From the NCBI RefSeq assembly GCF_017309075.1, contig NZ_JAEMGS010000002.1, positions 62,001 to 126,000 of the forward strand: a stretch of DNA of 64,000 nucleotides, given 5' to 3'. Under the pieces are notes generated by a model that was given only the letters and a program-made list of their open reading frames with translations, ran no database searches and had not been told where the DNA came from. This DNA is from Motiliproteus sp. SC1-56. GTDB taxonomy: Bacteria > Pseudomonadota > Gammaproteobacteria > Pseudomonadales > Balneatricaceae. Below are positions 25,263 through 34,287 of this stretch, one piece after another. The translations under genes were made by a program, and so were the position numbers. How positions within the stretch are numbered: the first letter of the stretch is position 1; every line of letters begins with the position of its first letter.

Positions 25263-26336
25263 CTACCCGTGTTTTAAGCGTTTCCTGAATCCTTTGCGAA
25301 GCCGGCAGCTTAGGGTTGCCAAGGCTCCGCGAAGGGAGTTGATCCGATAGGCCCGAATGCCCCATTGCTCGCGACGCAGGGTCATCCAGTCTTGTTTATA
25401 GCTGTCATCACCGGTCAGAAAGTCGACTTCGTGCACTCTGTCGATGTCCAGTACGTGCTCCATCAGCGCGTGGGTGAGCAGCGTGCCGGGGGAGTAGTGA
25501 TTAAAACCTGGGTCGTGGGCAAGTTTGAAAATGTAGGCTTTCGAACCTGAAACGGCCCATATCTGGGCCGCCACTATGTGCGCACCCGCAAAGAGAATAC
25601 CTAGCCGGAGGCGCCCTTCTCCTGCTAGCTCTCGACACCACTCGGCGATAAATTGGGGATGGGGTTCTTTTCTTTTCCAGCTGAGACTGTAGAGGCGAGT
25701 AAACGCTTTCAGGCCGAGCTCCAACCTCGCACCGGCACATTGAACGATTTCGACATCGTAGCCGAGGTCAGTTTGCATCCGGTTTCGTCGACGCCGAAAG
25801 GTGTTTTTTAGTCGGGAGGGGCGTCTCTCCCAATAGGCTTCAAAGCCGCCTTCTGCGCTGGGCAGTATCCAATTGCCGTGACAAAAATAGGGTTCGGTGT
25901 ACCAGCCGTACCTACGCAAACCAAGATCCAATGGCGCCCAGGTCGGGGAGTTTCTCAATAGTGGTTTCAGTTCCAGTTGCCAGCAGCGCCCTTCAACCGC
26001 CGAAAGTGAGCTCAGCACTCCGTCAATGGCGGCGGACGGGGCGGTGCCGGGGAACGTCAGCAGGTCATAGTGACCGCTATAGAAGTTGCTTAGCGGCCGC
26101 AGCTTATCAGCTTGGCGTTTTCCTGCTCCCGATAACTTCAGGGCTAAGAATGCCTGTGGTTTTTTGTCTGTATCAAGCAACAGGTAATACCGAGGGCGTT
26201 CTTTTGACTCCAGCAGGTATCGCTCGAAGAGGAGAAACCAAGAGGGGGCTATAAATGGGTTTCCGGATGATGCATCCAGAATGGCCTCGCGATACTCGGG
26301 AGAAATATCTGTTATGCTATCAAAGCGTTGCAGCAC
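25263..26336 (-). CDS. FemAB/BioF2-like GNAT transferase
   Basis: A 357-aa GNAT-superfamily protein with a double-GNAT (FemAB/BioF2-like) layout. The central part has RRPSRLKNTFRRRRNRMQ (about 178-195) typical of the linker helix in this group, then LGILFAGAHIVAAQIWAVSG and YSPGTLLTHALMEHVLD. The GTG start has AGGGA about 11 nt upstream. It lies 77 nt upstream of the ACP gene, making the pair a natural donor-transferase couple, by inference. Acceptor unknown. It is only distantly like the FemAB-type protein at 15719. Confidence 0.75.
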   Translation of the reverse strand: MLQRFDSITDISPEYREAILDASSGNPFIAPSWFLLFERYLLESKERPRYYLLLDTDKKPQAFLALKLSGAGKRQADKLRPLSNFYSGHYDLLTFPGTAPSAAIDGVLSSLSAVEGRCWQLELKPLLRNSPTWAPLDLGLRRYGWYTEPYFCHGNWILPSAEGGFEAYWERRPSRLKNTFRRRRNRMQTDLGYDVEIVQCAGARLELGLKAFTRLYSLSWKRKEPHPQFIAEWCRELAGEGRLRLGILFAGAHIVAAQIWAVSGSKAYIFKLAHDPGFNHYSPGTLLTHALMEHVLDIDRVHEVDFLTGDDSYKQDWMTLRREQWGIRAYRINSLRGALATLSCRLRKGFRKRLKHG

Positions 26337-26465
26337 GCTTTCTATTCCCTGTGCAAAGAGTGTTGAGTAACGGTAGCAGTGTCGTAACCCAAATCACAAA
26401 CTTGTAGTGAATGCGTTGGCGATTTAGTAGATTGTGATACGCTCGCACGAACATGGGGGGCAAGG

Positions 26466-28751
26466 ATGGCCAATGATGCGCAGCTAAGGATATCGCAAGC
26501 ACACGCGCCGCTTTCATTGAAGCGGTCTATTCGTTACGTCCCAGAATGGGGTTGGCGCCTCGTTCGAGCTCTGGCCACCCACCTGTCTCCAGGTGGAGAA
26601 AAGGGCACTTTAAGCATACTGATCTATCACCGTATCCACAGGGAAACGTCTGAGCAAGGCTTCGACTACTTCCCCGAGTCCTCTCTAGACTGGCAAATGT
26701 ACCTTGTCAGCAAAATTTTCAATCCGGTGCCTTTACGCCAAGCGATTGAGCAACTTCAGTCGGGAACACTGCCTCCAAGGGCGCTGGCCGTTACGTTTGA
26801 TGATGGTTACGCTGATAACCTGACTCTGGCTATGCCCCTCCTGCGAAAATACGGTATCGAAGCCACCTGCTTTATTGCCGGTGTAGGGGTTCAAGAGGGC
26901 AGGTTGTGGAACGACAAATTGATTGAAGCGATCAGCCGTTCGCCGCTGGAGAGCCTTGATTTAGGCCCGCTCAAATTGGGGGTTTTTTCTCTGAAAACCG
27001 CGGGCGAACGCCGGCGGGCGATCGCAGGCCTGCTTGAAACGCTCAAACCTATGCACCCGGAAGAGCAGCGGCGGACGTTGGATCGGATCCTTGAAGCCGC
27101 GGGAGTTCAGATAAAGGAGAGACTGATCTTATCTGAAGATCAGATTCGTGAACTTCACAATCAGGGAATGGACATTGGCTGTCACTCCATGAATCACCCA
27201 ATGCTCACCAAGGTAGACCTGGAGTACGCCAGGCGGGACATCAACATTGCCAAGGATGAGCTGGAGCGGATCATTTCAGCCCCGGTCGATCTTTTTGCTT
27301 ATCCTTATGGCAAGCCTTGCGAGCACTTTCAGCCGAGCCACGAGAAACTCGTCGAAGAAATTGGCTTTAGCGCTGCACTCAGTACCGCATGGGGCGCCAA
27401 CAGTTGCCACACCAACCGCTATGCTTTGAAGCGTTTTACGCCTTGGGATGACAATCCGGTTAAGTTCCTGGCGAGGCTGCTGTGGAATTACCGCACCAGT
27501 CAGCGAACCATCGCCTATGAAGATCTGAACAAAGAGATCGATTGCCTTCTAGTGACCAGTATCTTTCCACCGATCAATGGGGGCTCCGCTGTGGTGTACG
27601 AAAAACTGGCCTACTACAGTCCGGGTTCGCGGATGATGGTGTTGGCCCCCAAATACCACTGCGCCACCCGGGAGGCGCTGGAAGGTTGGCAGGAGTTTGA
27701 TCTACGGGTGCCCTATCCAGTGGCGCGGCTAAATCTGCTTCGGCCTTGGGTGCTGGAGGCAAAGTCACTATGGCATTCGCTGTTCTTGATCTTGACACAT
27801 GACATGCCACTCAGGGCGAGGGTGTTGTTCACCACCTTGAGTCTGATTCGCAAGCATAAAGTTAAGGTGCTCTGCATCGGCGAGCTTAACTCCCTGAGCT
27901 GGTTGGGATCGCTGTGCCGAAGTCTGACCGGCGTTAAGGTGGTCAACTATATCCATGGAGAGGAGGTGACGACGGAGACGGTTTATCGTCGCTTTGGCCG
28001 TAAACGTAAACGCTACTTGCATCAGGCTGATGCCGTGGTAGCGGTGAGCCAGTTCACCAAGCGTTATCTGCTGGAACATTATGGGTTGTCGGCCGAGAAA
28101 GTAAGGTTGATTCCTAACGGTGTCGATGTTGAGCAGTTTGTTCCGGGTGAAAAGCCAGCACTTTTACTGCAGCGATATGGATTAGAGGGCAAACGAGTTC
28201 TGTTGACCGTTGGGCGGTTGGTTCCCCGTAAGGGGATCGACAAAACCATCGAAGCACTGCCTATGCTCGTCAAGCGTATGCCTGATCTCCATTACCTTAT
28301 TGTCGGCACAGGCCCTTACCGCGCTGAGCTGGAAAGGCTGGTGGATGAGCATAAGATGCGCACCCATGTGACCTTTGCAGGCAGAGTGTCCGAAGACGAA
28401 CTGGTATTACATTACCAGCTATGTGATTTGTTCCTGATGCCAAATCGGGAGATGCCGGATAAGGATACCGAGGGTTTCGGTTTGGTATTTTTAGAAGCGA
28501 ATGCTTGCCAGAAACCGGTAGTGGGCGGGCTGGCCGGTGGTGCGGTGGAGGCCGTGAGAAACGGATATAACGGCCTGTCCGTGGATGGCAATAGCCCCCA
28601 GGAAATTGCCGATGTTATAGAGCGTATTTTCTCCGAACCGGGGCTGTCTGAGCACTTGGCAGATAATGGTCTGACCCTGGCGCGCGGCTCAAGCTTCCAG
28701 TTTTGCGCGAAGGAATTCCAAAAATTATGCAAGGACGTGGCCGATCAGTGA
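26466..28751 (+). CDS. Polysaccharide deacetylase-glycosyltransferase fusion
   Basis: A 761-aa protein joining two enzymes. Residues about 50-340 are a carbohydrate esterase 4 (NodB) domain with the metal/catalytic motif FDDGYADN (111-118), the metal histidines in CHSMNHPML (His240, His244) and FAYPYGKP (278-285). Residues about 358-761 are a GT4 glycosyltransferase with LLVTSIFPPINGG, IPNGVDVEQF, GRLVPRKGID and the acidic EGFGLVFLEA motif. No signal peptide is seen, so the deacetylase half would act in the cytoplasm, on lipid-linked intermediates. It may add a sugar and remove an N- or O-acetyl group at the same step. Confidence 0.85.
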   Translation: MANDAQLRISQAHAPLSLKRSIRYVPEWGWRLVRALATHLSPGGEKGTLSILIYHRIHRETSEQGFDYFPESSLDWQMYLVSKIFNPVPLRQAIEQLQSGTLPPRALAVTFDDGYADNLTLAMPLLRKYGIEATCFIAGVGVQEGRLWNDKLIEAISRSPLESLDLGPLKLGVFSLKTAGERRRAIAGLLETLKPMHPEEQRRTLDRILEAAGVQIKERLILSEDQIRELHNQGMDIGCHSMNHPMLTKVDLEYARRDINIAKDELERIISAPVDLFAYPYGKPCEHFQPSHEKLVEEIGFSAALSTAWGANSCHTNRYALKRFTPWDDNPVKFLARLLWNYRTSQRTIAYEDLNKEIDCLLVTSIFPPINGGSAVVYEKLAYYSPGSRMMVLAPKYHCATREALEGWQEFDLRVPYPVARLNLLRPWVLEAKSLWHSLFLILTHDMPLRARVLFTTLSLIRKHKVKVLCIGELNSLSWLGSLCRSLTGVKVVNYIHGEEVTTETVYRRFGRKRKRYLHQADAVVAVSQFTKRYLLEHYGLSAEKVRLIPNGVDVEQFVPGEKPALLLQRYGLEGKRVLLTVGRLVPRKGIDKTIEALPMLVKRMPDLHYLIVGTGPYRAELERLVDEHKMRTHVTFAGRVSEDELVLHYQLCDLFLMPNREMPDKDTEGFGLVFLEANACQKPVVGGLAGGAVEAVRNGYNGLSVDGNSPQEIADVIERIFSEPGLSEHLADNGLTLARGSSFQFCAKEFQKLCKDVADQ

Positions 28752-30136
28752 CAAGCTCTGACTCTGCAAAGACCGTACTGGTTTTAGCCGGTGAATACCC
28801 CCCTTTAAAAACGATTGGCAGGATCCGCAGCGCGAAATTTGTAGAGCACCTTCGTGACCTTGGTTGGCAGCCTGTCGTGGTAACCCTTGATTTCAATCGC
28901 AATGATCCAACCTATTTCGCTGACCTGGAATCTGAAATACCGGACGATGTCCAAGTGATCCGCGTTGCTAATCAGCGGCTAGACGATTGGGTTCTCTGCG
29001 CAGCTAAGCGCGGGCTGGGCTTGTTTAATCGGAACTCTGACAGACTGAATTCGAAAGCGGTACAAGCCCCCAGCAAAAACGAATTTGAAAGGAGGCCGGG
29101 AGCGGCGCGAACTGATCGACTGACAATCCGTTTCAAGCACTTTGTACGCAACTGGGTTCATGTGCCGGATGATTACATTTTGTGGGGCTTTCGTGCCTAT
29201 TACGAAGCGCTCAAGATCTGTAAAACTCAACGTGTGGACTTGATCTATACCAGCCTGCCGCCTTTCAGCAGTGCGATAGCTGGATACTTGCTCAAACGCA
29301 AGACCAAACTCCCGTGGGTTGTCGATTATCGTGACCTCTGGATAGGCGATGTATTGCGTGAGTGGCTTCCGCCAATACGTGAGCGGTTTGAGGGGCGGTT
29401 GGAAAAGCAGATTATCGGCAGCGCCGACGCAGTAATCGCCGTGAGCGAGCAGAAAACGGAGTTTCTACGCCAGCATATAGGCGGCGAGCGGATTTGGGAA
29501 ACTATCACCAACGGCTATGATCCCGAGTCGTTTGATTATCTTTTAGGTGAACGCCATAGCGACAAGGCCACAATCGATTTTGTCTATGCTGGCCGTCTTT
29601 TTAAGAATCGGCGTGGTTACGCCTTTGTTCATGCTTTGGGAGAATTGGCCGCTGAGGATGAATCCGTGACTCGGCGGGTGCGTGTTCACTTCTACGGAGA
29701 AATTGAACCGGGCATTTTTTCAGAGTACCAGCGGTTAATTGCACTCTACGGGTTGGAGCCAGTATTTGTTTTTCACGGCGACGTCGATTACGAGAGCTCA
29801 AAGCGGGCCCAAATTGCGGCAGATTACCTGTTGTTGATTGTTGATACCGGTGCGACCACCGATGGCGTTATTCCAGGAAAAGTGTTTGAGTACGTAGCTT
29901 CAAAACGTCCGATACTGGCTCTTTGTGATAGCCGCGCGACCCGGGAAATTATCCAGCGTGCCAATATCGGTCAGGTTGTCGGGGCGGAAGACCGCACGGG
30001 ATGCAAGGATGCGCTGAAGCGAATTATTGATAGGACTGATCATGAGCTAATCGATGTTGATAGTTCTTATCTGAGTCAGTTTGAACGACGAAACCTATCG
30101 CGGCGGCTTGGGGCGTTATTCGACCGCTTGACTTGA
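28748..30136 (+). CDS. Glycosyltransferase, GT4-like
   Basis: A 462-aa GT-B fold enzyme. It opens with VLVLAGEYPPLKTIGRIRSAKF, and the C-terminal domain has DAVIAVSEQKTEFL, ITNGYDPESFDY and VIPGKVFEYVASKRPILAL. The start is taken as GTG 28748, which overlaps the fusion gene stop as GTGA; ATG 28727 is an alternative. It resembles the glycosyltransferase at 23696 in layout (YPP opening, NGYDP, KxxEYxxxxRP). Function: one sugar addition in EPS repeat assembly; sugar not predictable. Confidence 0.82.
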   Translation: MTSSDSAKTVLVLAGEYPPLKTIGRIRSAKFVEHLRDLGWQPVVVTLDFNRNDPTYFADLESEIPDDVQVIRVANQRLDDWVLCAAKRGLGLFNRNSDRLNSKAVQAPSKNEFERRPGAARTDRLTIRFKHFVRNWVHVPDDYILWGFRAYYEALKICKTQRVDLIYTSLPPFSSAIAGYLLKRKTKLPWVVDYRDLWIGDVLREWLPPIRERFEGRLEKQIIGSADAVIAVSEQKTEFLRQHIGGERIWETITNGYDPESFDYLLGERHSDKATIDFVYAGRLFKNRRGYAFVHALGELAAEDESVTRRVRVHFYGEIEPGIFSEYQRLIALYGLEPVFVFHGDVDYESSKRAQIAADYLLLIVDTGATTDGVIPGKVFEYVASKRPILALCDSRATREIIQRANIGQVVGAEDRTGCKDALKRIIDRTDHELIDVDSSYLSQFERRNLSRRLGALFDRLT

Positions 30137-30193
30137 GTTGGGTGTTATCGGCGACCGCTTTTTGGTTATGCCATAAAAAAGGTTTTGGAATAT

Positions 30194-31213
30194 ATGGATA
30201 CCTCACAAAGTCCAAAAATATGTTTTCTATTGGGCATTGACCAAAGAAGTGGGACGAATTTCCTTTTTAAACTTCTGGATCAGCATCCGGATTGTGTCGG
30301 TCCTGGCCCCATCTGGGAAGACCGCTTTGTGGCGCACTCTGGATCAATTGCCGAGTGGGCGAGGAAGATCTTTACCTCTTGGAATCCTAGGTGGAATGTT
30401 GAGAAATCACTGGGTCAGCCAGAGGTTCTTTTGGGGTTATTTGGGGATGCTATTGAAAAGTTTCTGAGGCTGCAGCTTGAAAAACAAAGCTTTTCTGATT
30501 GTCAGGTTGATAAAGGAGGCTCTAAAGAAAATAAGCCAAAAGTATTGCTGACAAAGACGCCAAGCGTTAAAGGACTTGATAACTTTTTCACTTTTTTCCC
30601 CAATTCTCACCTTATTTTGCTTGTTAGGGATGGACGCTCTGTTGTGGAGTCAGGGGTTCGATCGTTCGATTGGAATTATGAGAGATCTATGAGGCGATGG
30701 AGCGAAAGAGCTCAAATGATTATCGACTTTAAAAATAGATTCGATCATGCGGACAGAAAATTCTTGATTGTACGGTACGAAGATGTCGTGTCAAACGAGA
30801 CGGCGACGTTGAGAAAGATATTTGACTACTTGGGCGTCGGAGCAGAAGGATATGACTTCGAGAAAGCACGTGACGTTGACGTTCGTGGCTCATCTGACCT
30901 CAAAAAAGAAAATGGTGTTGTTCATTGGGGAGGGGCTAAAAAAACCAAAGATTTTTCACCACTTGATCGATTCGATAGTTGGGATAAGAAAAAGCATGAG
31001 CGCTTTAATTGGATTGCCGGTCCGCAGATGGCGGAGTTTGGATATGAGCTAAAACAGTTTGATGATGGAACTTTATTGTCAGATCTGAAAAATAGATTGC
31101 TTGATCGTAAGTTCTATTTGGCTATTTCAGGGCAGAAATTGTCAAAATACTGCCCTAAACGTAGCCTGTTTAGGCTGGCGATTGGAAGCAAAGCTAAATC
31201 ACCACAAGGCTAG
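30194..31213 (+). CDS. Sulfotransferase family protein
   Basis: A 339-aa PAPS-dependent sulfotransferase. The 5'-phosphosulfate loop appears as LLGIDQRSGTNFLFKLLDQHP and the 3'-phosphate motif as LILLVRDGRSVVESGVRS (about residues 139-156). It probably sulfates an EPS sugar or lipid-linked precursor. ATG 30194 has GGTTTTGGA upstream; a TTG three codons earlier is less likely. Base composition is visibly more AT-rich than the preceding genes, which suggests separate acquisition. It is the first of four sulfotransferase genes in the locus. Confidence 0.85.
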   Translation: MDTSQSPKICFLLGIDQRSGTNFLFKLLDQHPDCVGPGPIWEDRFVAHSGSIAEWARKIFTSWNPRWNVEKSLGQPEVLLGLFGDAIEKFLRLQLEKQSFSDCQVDKGGSKENKPKVLLTKTPSVKGLDNFFTFFPNSHLILLVRDGRSVVESGVRSFDWNYERSMRRWSERAQMIIDFKNRFDHADRKFLIVRYEDVVSNETATLRKIFDYLGVGAEGYDFEKARDVDVRGSSDLKKENGVVHWGGAKKTKDFSPLDRFDSWDKKKHERFNWIAGPQMAEFGYELKQFDDGTLLSDLKNRLLDRKFYLAISGQKLSKYCPKRSLFRLAIGSKAKSPQG

Positions 31214-31332
31214 GGTTGAAGGGCGCGCCAATCAAAATTAAAACAGCGTGCTTAATAATGTTTATTATACAAAGACATTGCAAGGAAAACATTGCCAAAG
31301 AGTGCCTGCGAAACCTCGGGCCGTCCATAGAA

Positions 31333-34086
31333 CTATTTTAAGCTAGGTAGCTGAATAGCCGCACATACTTGTCCACGCCGGGGGGGTGTTAGCGGTTTCC
31401 AAACTTTACCGGGAGGGTTAACCTTCAAGTCCGGCCAAAATTCTGTGGCGTCAATGCGCATGACAGATGTACGCTTGCGCACATTAATCAGCACTCCGTA
31501 GCGTGATGCGTATACCATTTGGCCGTACGGCTCTTGAATTCTGACGGCTTTGCTGGCGGTTGGCAGCTTTTTCCACTCAAGATGTTGGAGTGAGAAAAGC
31601 CATTCTTCCTTAGGAGACTGGCTGGCTGCGAAGACCGCGTTCTGACCTTCGAGATAGACCACAACGGCCGGCTGACCGGAGGGTGAACCGGTCGTTTTTA
31701 GGTTGCTGAAGCGGTTTTCGGATATGTCGTAGATCCAAGTGTCAGCGCCGTTTTTTTTGCCTGGGTGAGTATAGAAAAATACTTGATCACGATCGCTCAT
31801 GTAGGTGAAAGGTACCGACTCACGGGTGAGTGGCGGATAGGGGGGGGGGATTTCACGCACTTCCAGACTATTTGAGTAAATATCGTGAATACCGAGCCAC
31901 ATTTTCCGGGCCCGCTTACCATAGTAGCGGCCGCGATTGGTTTGAAAGCCCAGAACCCTTCCCCGTGGATCGCTTAACTGTGCCCCGCCGTAAACCCCCT
32001 TAACCCGGTCGTGCCGTTTCACCGAAACCCGCTGTTGCCGCCAAAGCCCCCCGCGGTCGACGTCGTAAAACCAGTTGTGGCGCGGTACGTCTGCCAATGC
32101 TGACTTATTTTGTTTTTTACGGGAATAATAGCGAGTGCCGCCGTTAGCGCGATACATCCTGCCATCGACAGCAGTGTAGGTATTACGCTGATGCGCCGCA
32201 GGCGGCCCGCCACGAAAGCTCATAGGCCTACCACCCCAGTTTATCGGCGGGATGTGGTCGTTGTGTTCTCCCGGACCCGTGACCCAACGATTGGCTCCGA
32301 CTGAATAGATGGAAACGTTGTTTACTTGGTAGGATGCGTGGCCGCCACCAAAGTAAAAGACCCATCCACGCACTTGATCGTAGGCTAGGTTTCCCCATTG
32401 TCGAAATGCGGGCTCTCCGCCTTCCGGGTGAGCAGCGTGCCAGGTATTGGTGGGGAGCTCCGCCAACTCTGCCAGCCAGGAGGGATTCTCTTTTGGAACC
32501 TCTAGCGGTTTGATGGGGGGCTCTGACAGAGTAGGCTCCGGCTGTTCGGGATGCATACCCGCGAGATTCAACTTCATCACGAAGGTATCGGTACCCTGGG
32601 TCAACATGAAAAGGCGGTTTTCCGGATCGAATGCCACTTCGAAGGGGGCGTGGCCTGTAACATTCCGAAGGGAGTCGTTCCATTCGAAGGCCCACTTTTC
32701 TTGCTGCAGGAGTGACCATGACTCGGTTTCCAGGTCGAGGGCCCAGATGCCGATGGTTCCCTGTTGAATGGAGCGCGTGACAAGCAACATCATTCTGGAT
32801 TGAGGGTCGTAGCTTAAATGAGAACGCGCCTGGGGTGGCGGTTGGCGGCGGATGGCGATTTCGCGCCAAGAGCGTGTTTGGGGATCGTAGAGCCACGTAT
32901 CGGAAAGCGCGCCCGGTGTCTGCGCGCTGTTCTCAGAGAGGTCCGTTCGCACCAGACTACCAATGCCCCCGTACATAACGATGACCTTTTTTTCAGGATG
33001 CCACTCCATGTCTGCTGCGGAGCGAGGTGGCGGCTCGATACGCAACCTGTCGTCGAGCAGTGCATAGAGTGCCCATAGGGCGTTTCGGCCAAAGGGGTGC
33101 TCGGACGAATTTTCATCGCTGGAGACCGCCTTGGCGGCTGCCCGAAGGTTGGCGCTGGCCTCTTCAAGTAAATCGGCTAGTTTTGGCTGTTGTTCGGCGA
33201 GTTTATCAGCGGCGTCGGCTGCTGCGTCAAATGCGCACATCACACTTGCGACGGTGACCTCTGCGCCTGCATGGAGGGCGTGCGCGAGGTCCAGCCCCGC
33301 ACTGACACGCGCCAGTATACGCTTGACCGCCTCGCGCTGGCCCCGTTGACTGTCCGTACCCAACTCCCTGCGCAGGCTCCTCCAAGTGCCATCAGCAAAG
33401 CGGTAGGCGAGTGTACCGGCGTGGCCTGACACCTCTCCGGTGACGCCAATCATGGTTTGGTCAAGCAGCCCCCAGTGGGGAAACATTACAAGCTCGTCGT
33501 TGATTGGGTCGTAGGCGATTCCGCTTCCGTACGCTCTTGGGGCCTCACCGCCCTGGTGTGAAGGAACTTCGCTCCTGGCGGCGAGTGTAGTCCAACGACG
33601 GGTTGCCGGATCGTAGGCGGCGGTGAGTCCCGGCATGGCATACACCAGGCGTTGCTGCTTGGAGTTCCAGGCGACGCCGTTGACGATATTCCCGGGCGCT
33701 GGATTACCACTGGGCAGAATCTCTCCAACCCCTCGGATTGAGAAGCTGACCTGTGGTGAGTTATCTGAAGGGTAATCCGACTCCCAGGTGCCGCTCTTCA
33801 CGTTGAAAGAGACCACGTCGTTTCTGAGAGGGCTTTCGTCGGTGAATCCACCGCCACCGCCCGCCCGGTTGACAGCGCCCCAATGCAGAATTTGTCGTCG
33901 GGATGGTACCCAGATTGGCTCGCTCATCTGGTAGAGGTGTGCTGAAGATGGGGGGAGTCTGACCCATTGGTTTATTGGGAGTCGCTCAAGCCAGGTTTGC
34001 GCCTTTAAAAAGGGAGCCCCCAACGCTGAAGAGACGAAAACTGCCGCAATCACGAGTGAATGCCGTCGGATTTTCCAGTCCAACAT
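31333..34086 (-). CDS. Large exported Kelch/beta-propeller-like protein
   Basis: A 917-aa protein with a signal peptide (about residues 1-30, ending LKAQ). Repeated blades of Kelch or galactose-oxidase-central-domain type are visible, with pairs such as YDPATRRWTTL, YDPQTRSWREI, LDLETESWSLL, YSVGANRWVTG and YDISENRFSNL. A helical stretch rich in Ala, Glu and Lys (about residues 240-325) interrupts the blades. Two propellers are likely, split by a Pro-rich linker near residue 500. It probably binds or modifies polysaccharide outside the inner membrane. A run of ten C in coding sense (plus-strand G 31840-31849) encodes a Pro-Pro-Pro near residue 746. ATG 34086 has GGGA upstream. Confidence 0.7.
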   Translation of the reverse strand: MLDWKIRRHSLVIAAVFVSSALGAPFLKAQTWLERLPINQWVRLPPSSAHLYQMSEPIWVPSRRQILHWGAVNRAGGGGGFTDESPLRNDVVSFNVKSGTWESDYPSDNSPQVSFSIRGVGEILPSGNPAPGNIVNGVAWNSKQQRLVYAMPGLTAAYDPATRRWTTLAARSEVPSHQGGEAPRAYGSGIAYDPINDELVMFPHWGLLDQTMIGVTGEVSGHAGTLAYRFADGTWRSLRRELGTDSQRGQREAVKRILARVSAGLDLAHALHAGAEVTVASVMCAFDAAADAADKLAEQQPKLADLLEEASANLRAAAKAVSSDENSSEHPFGRNALWALYALLDDRLRIEPPPRSAADMEWHPEKKVIVMYGGIGSLVRTDLSENSAQTPGALSDTWLYDPQTRSWREIAIRRQPPPQARSHLSYDPQSRMMLLVTRSIQQGTIGIWALDLETESWSLLQQEKWAFEWNDSLRNVTGHAPFEVAFDPENRLFMLTQGTDTFVMKLNLAGMHPEQPEPTLSEPPIKPLEVPKENPSWLAELAELPTNTWHAAHPEGGEPAFRQWGNLAYDQVRGWVFYFGGGHASYQVNNVSIYSVGANRWVTGPGEHNDHIPPINWGGRPMSFRGGPPAAHQRNTYTAVDGRMYRANGGTRYYSRKKQNKSALADVPRHNWFYDVDRGGLWRQQRVSVKRHDRVKGVYGGAQLSDPRGRVLGFQTNRGRYYGKRARKMWLGIHDIYSNSLEVREIPPPYPPLTRESVPFTYMSDRDQVFFYTHPGKKNGADTWIYDISENRFSNLKTTGSPSGQPAVVVYLEGQNAVFAASQSPKEEWLFSLQHLEWKKLPTASKAVRIQEPYGQMVYASRYGVLINVRKRTSVMRIDATEFWPDLKVNPPGKVWKPLTPPRRGQVCAAIQLPSLK

Positions 34087-34287
34087 TGAATTCCCAGTTG
34101 ATGACCGGATGGAGGGTCCCTGAAAGAGCACCGGTCTTCCACTCTAAACCTAGCGGAACTCCTTAGGGGAAAAGTATAGAGAACGAACGCTTACCGAGGT
34201 TGCGGTGAGTTGGTTATCCGCTCCGCGTGGTGACAGAAGTCTCCTGAGAGTGTGTTTACCCTCAGGAAACTAGGCGATGTGAAACCT

